A stretch of DNA of 64,000 nucleotides, taken from positions 2,678,702-2,742,701 of the forward strand of contig JALPQD010000242.1 in the NCBI GenBank assembly GCA_023101885.1. The letters run 5' to 3'. The first letter of the stretch is position 1. Each line of letters opens with the position of its first letter. Of this stretch, positions 56,501 to 58,724 are shown piece by piece. The translations under genes were made by a program, and so were the position numbers. The notes below the pieces were generated by a model, which saw only the letters and a program-made list of their open reading frames with translations, was not told the origin of the DNA and ran no database searches. Source of the stretch: Typhlomys cinereus (Eukaryota > Chordata > Mammalia > Rodentia > Platacanthomyidae).

Positions 56501-58684
56501 GAATGGGCCCCGCTGCCACACATGCTCATGGGGTACAGACGCAGAGCAACGGGGCCAAGTGACCGTTCCCACCTCTTCAGATGATTATGTCAAATACTTC
56601 GGTCCAATAAAAGAAAGCTGACGAACACAATGATGTGACATGTAATATATACATGCATTACATATGTATATGTGATGTGATGTGTGGGTATGTCTTTATA
56701 CATGCTGAGTCTCCATCCCTATCCCATAAAACATTGCTGGGATATAAACTTCAGTAATTTGGGGAATTTTTCTCTGTTTACCATGTTGGTGTTTTGCACA
56801 CAAGGAAACTTGTAGAACACATGGCATAGCATAAGTAGGCACAGGACCCGCATCCTCTGCGTATTCAATCTACCTCTCCAAAGATTGAGTCCTAGACATT
56901 CCTGCTGCACTCAGCCCGGGTTCTACTCCCCAACCTTCCTTCCTGTTGGGCGAGCTGCAAGTACCCTAAGCCTGAAGATAATGGGGGGGGGCACTGCCTC
57001 TCACTCTAGTGAGTCCTGAGCCGTCTCCTGATCGCCTACAGTGGGCAGCTCAGGTGTCAAGGTGGGTCTGGCTAATGCACCTTGACTGTGCCCCCTAAAC
57101 ACCCCCACTCACTCCCTTCCTGCGGTTTTCCAGACTCCCTTCCCAAAGACGCTGCTTGTGCTGTTTCCTTTGGGGGAAGGGACTGTTCATGGAGAACCCC
57201 AGTAAGACAGGAAATACTGGCTACCACAGAAGGGTCTTCAGAGGGCAACTCATATATCATGTAAACCCTGCTCTGTTTTCTGAATCGGGAGGTTCCATCT
57301 CAAAAGACGGACTGCAGCCTTCAGGATCCTTACTAGATAAAGGCACTTATATGAAACCTGGGGACCTGCTCCGTCCCCAGAACTCACAGGGCAGAGTAAT
57401 GAAGCAGTTTATGAAAGTTGTCCTCTGTCCTCCTCAAGTGCTCAGTGACACGTGCACACCTGCTCTCTCTGTTTCTCTCTCTTTTTTCTCTCCCTCTCTT
57501 CATCTCCCCCTCCCTCTTATAAATAAAACCTATATCTATATCAGCCTATCCATAGATAGATACATATAGATATAAAATCAAAAGACAGACTGGAGTCGAG
57601 AATGACATCTGCAAGGACGCCGCCACGTCCTAGCAAGGAGGACTTGCACTTGGTCTTGGCAGTGTGTACAGAATAATATTTTCATTGACACGAAACCAAA
57701 AGGAAGATTACTTGCCTTTTATATTGCCAGCCGCCGGACCTTCTGGACTTGGAGTATGACTAAGGAAGACAGGAATTCCTGTAAAATTATTGAAAACACA
57801 GAGACTATGAAGGCCACGGTAAAGTCAATAGTCAAGCGTCACTGAACAGAACAAGGGTCTCTCCGTGGTGAAAGCGATGCACGGAAGTTGATTTAAGACA
57901 GGCCATGCTGTTCCATCTATTCCAAACGTGCTTCCTCCTTGAAACCAGGCTGCTTCGACATTCTGATCTGTAAACTGGTAAACAAAAGTGGGTATCCAAT
58001 GCTAACCGAACTAACTCACTCACCATAGGTGTGCCTAAACTAGGACACAGCTGCCATTTTTTTTAAAAGTAGCTTTATTGGTTTTGTAAAAGACAAAATT
58101 GAAATCAGACTTTTTTTTAAAAAAAAAAGTTAACTTTTGGGTTCTTTTCCTGAATTCTTGGTTATTCCATAAAAATGATCCACGTTTCTTTCTCTACCCT
58201 CACTTTTTATTGTTGTTTTTACACTAAAAAGGCAAGGACAATTTCTGTTCAGTTTCTAGCCAATGATCACAGATTCTAAACTGATGTGGTTTTGATAGGG
58301 TATCATTTGGCTTAAGAACTTCGTCTCCTGTAAACAGATTTTGTTATCTAAAATAAGGCAACTTCCATGGTGAAAGTGGATATGGTTTTCACATTCGCCC
58401 TGGGTCAGCAGATGTAAGCTCAGTCAGCCCACTCATATGAGTGCTCCTTTGTCCCCACAACTCGGTGTACTTTTCCCATGTAGACCAACGGAAGTCATGA
58501 AGGTAGGAAAGGGGGACCGCTAATGTAGGGACAGGGATGGGGGATTCTTCTTGATACTGAGTTGTTTTGTATTATTATAAAAAATCCCAAGGCTGCAGAA
58601 CAAATAGAACCAAAATTCTTATCACAGTGTCTTGAGTTGATTTCAGAAATTCTCCCCTACTAGGTCTACGGAGTTCCTGACAAA

Positions 58685-58724
<40 letters not shown>

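Larger units (their letters stand above)
52603..57715 (-). other. Lama3: 5.1-kb Lama3 intron with GC donor
   Basis: Begins with gcaagt and ends with ag. Holds a TG-rich tract, an interspersed repeat (53236-53635), an LTR-like piece (55330-55920) and a SINE remnant (57325). Confidence 0.82.
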
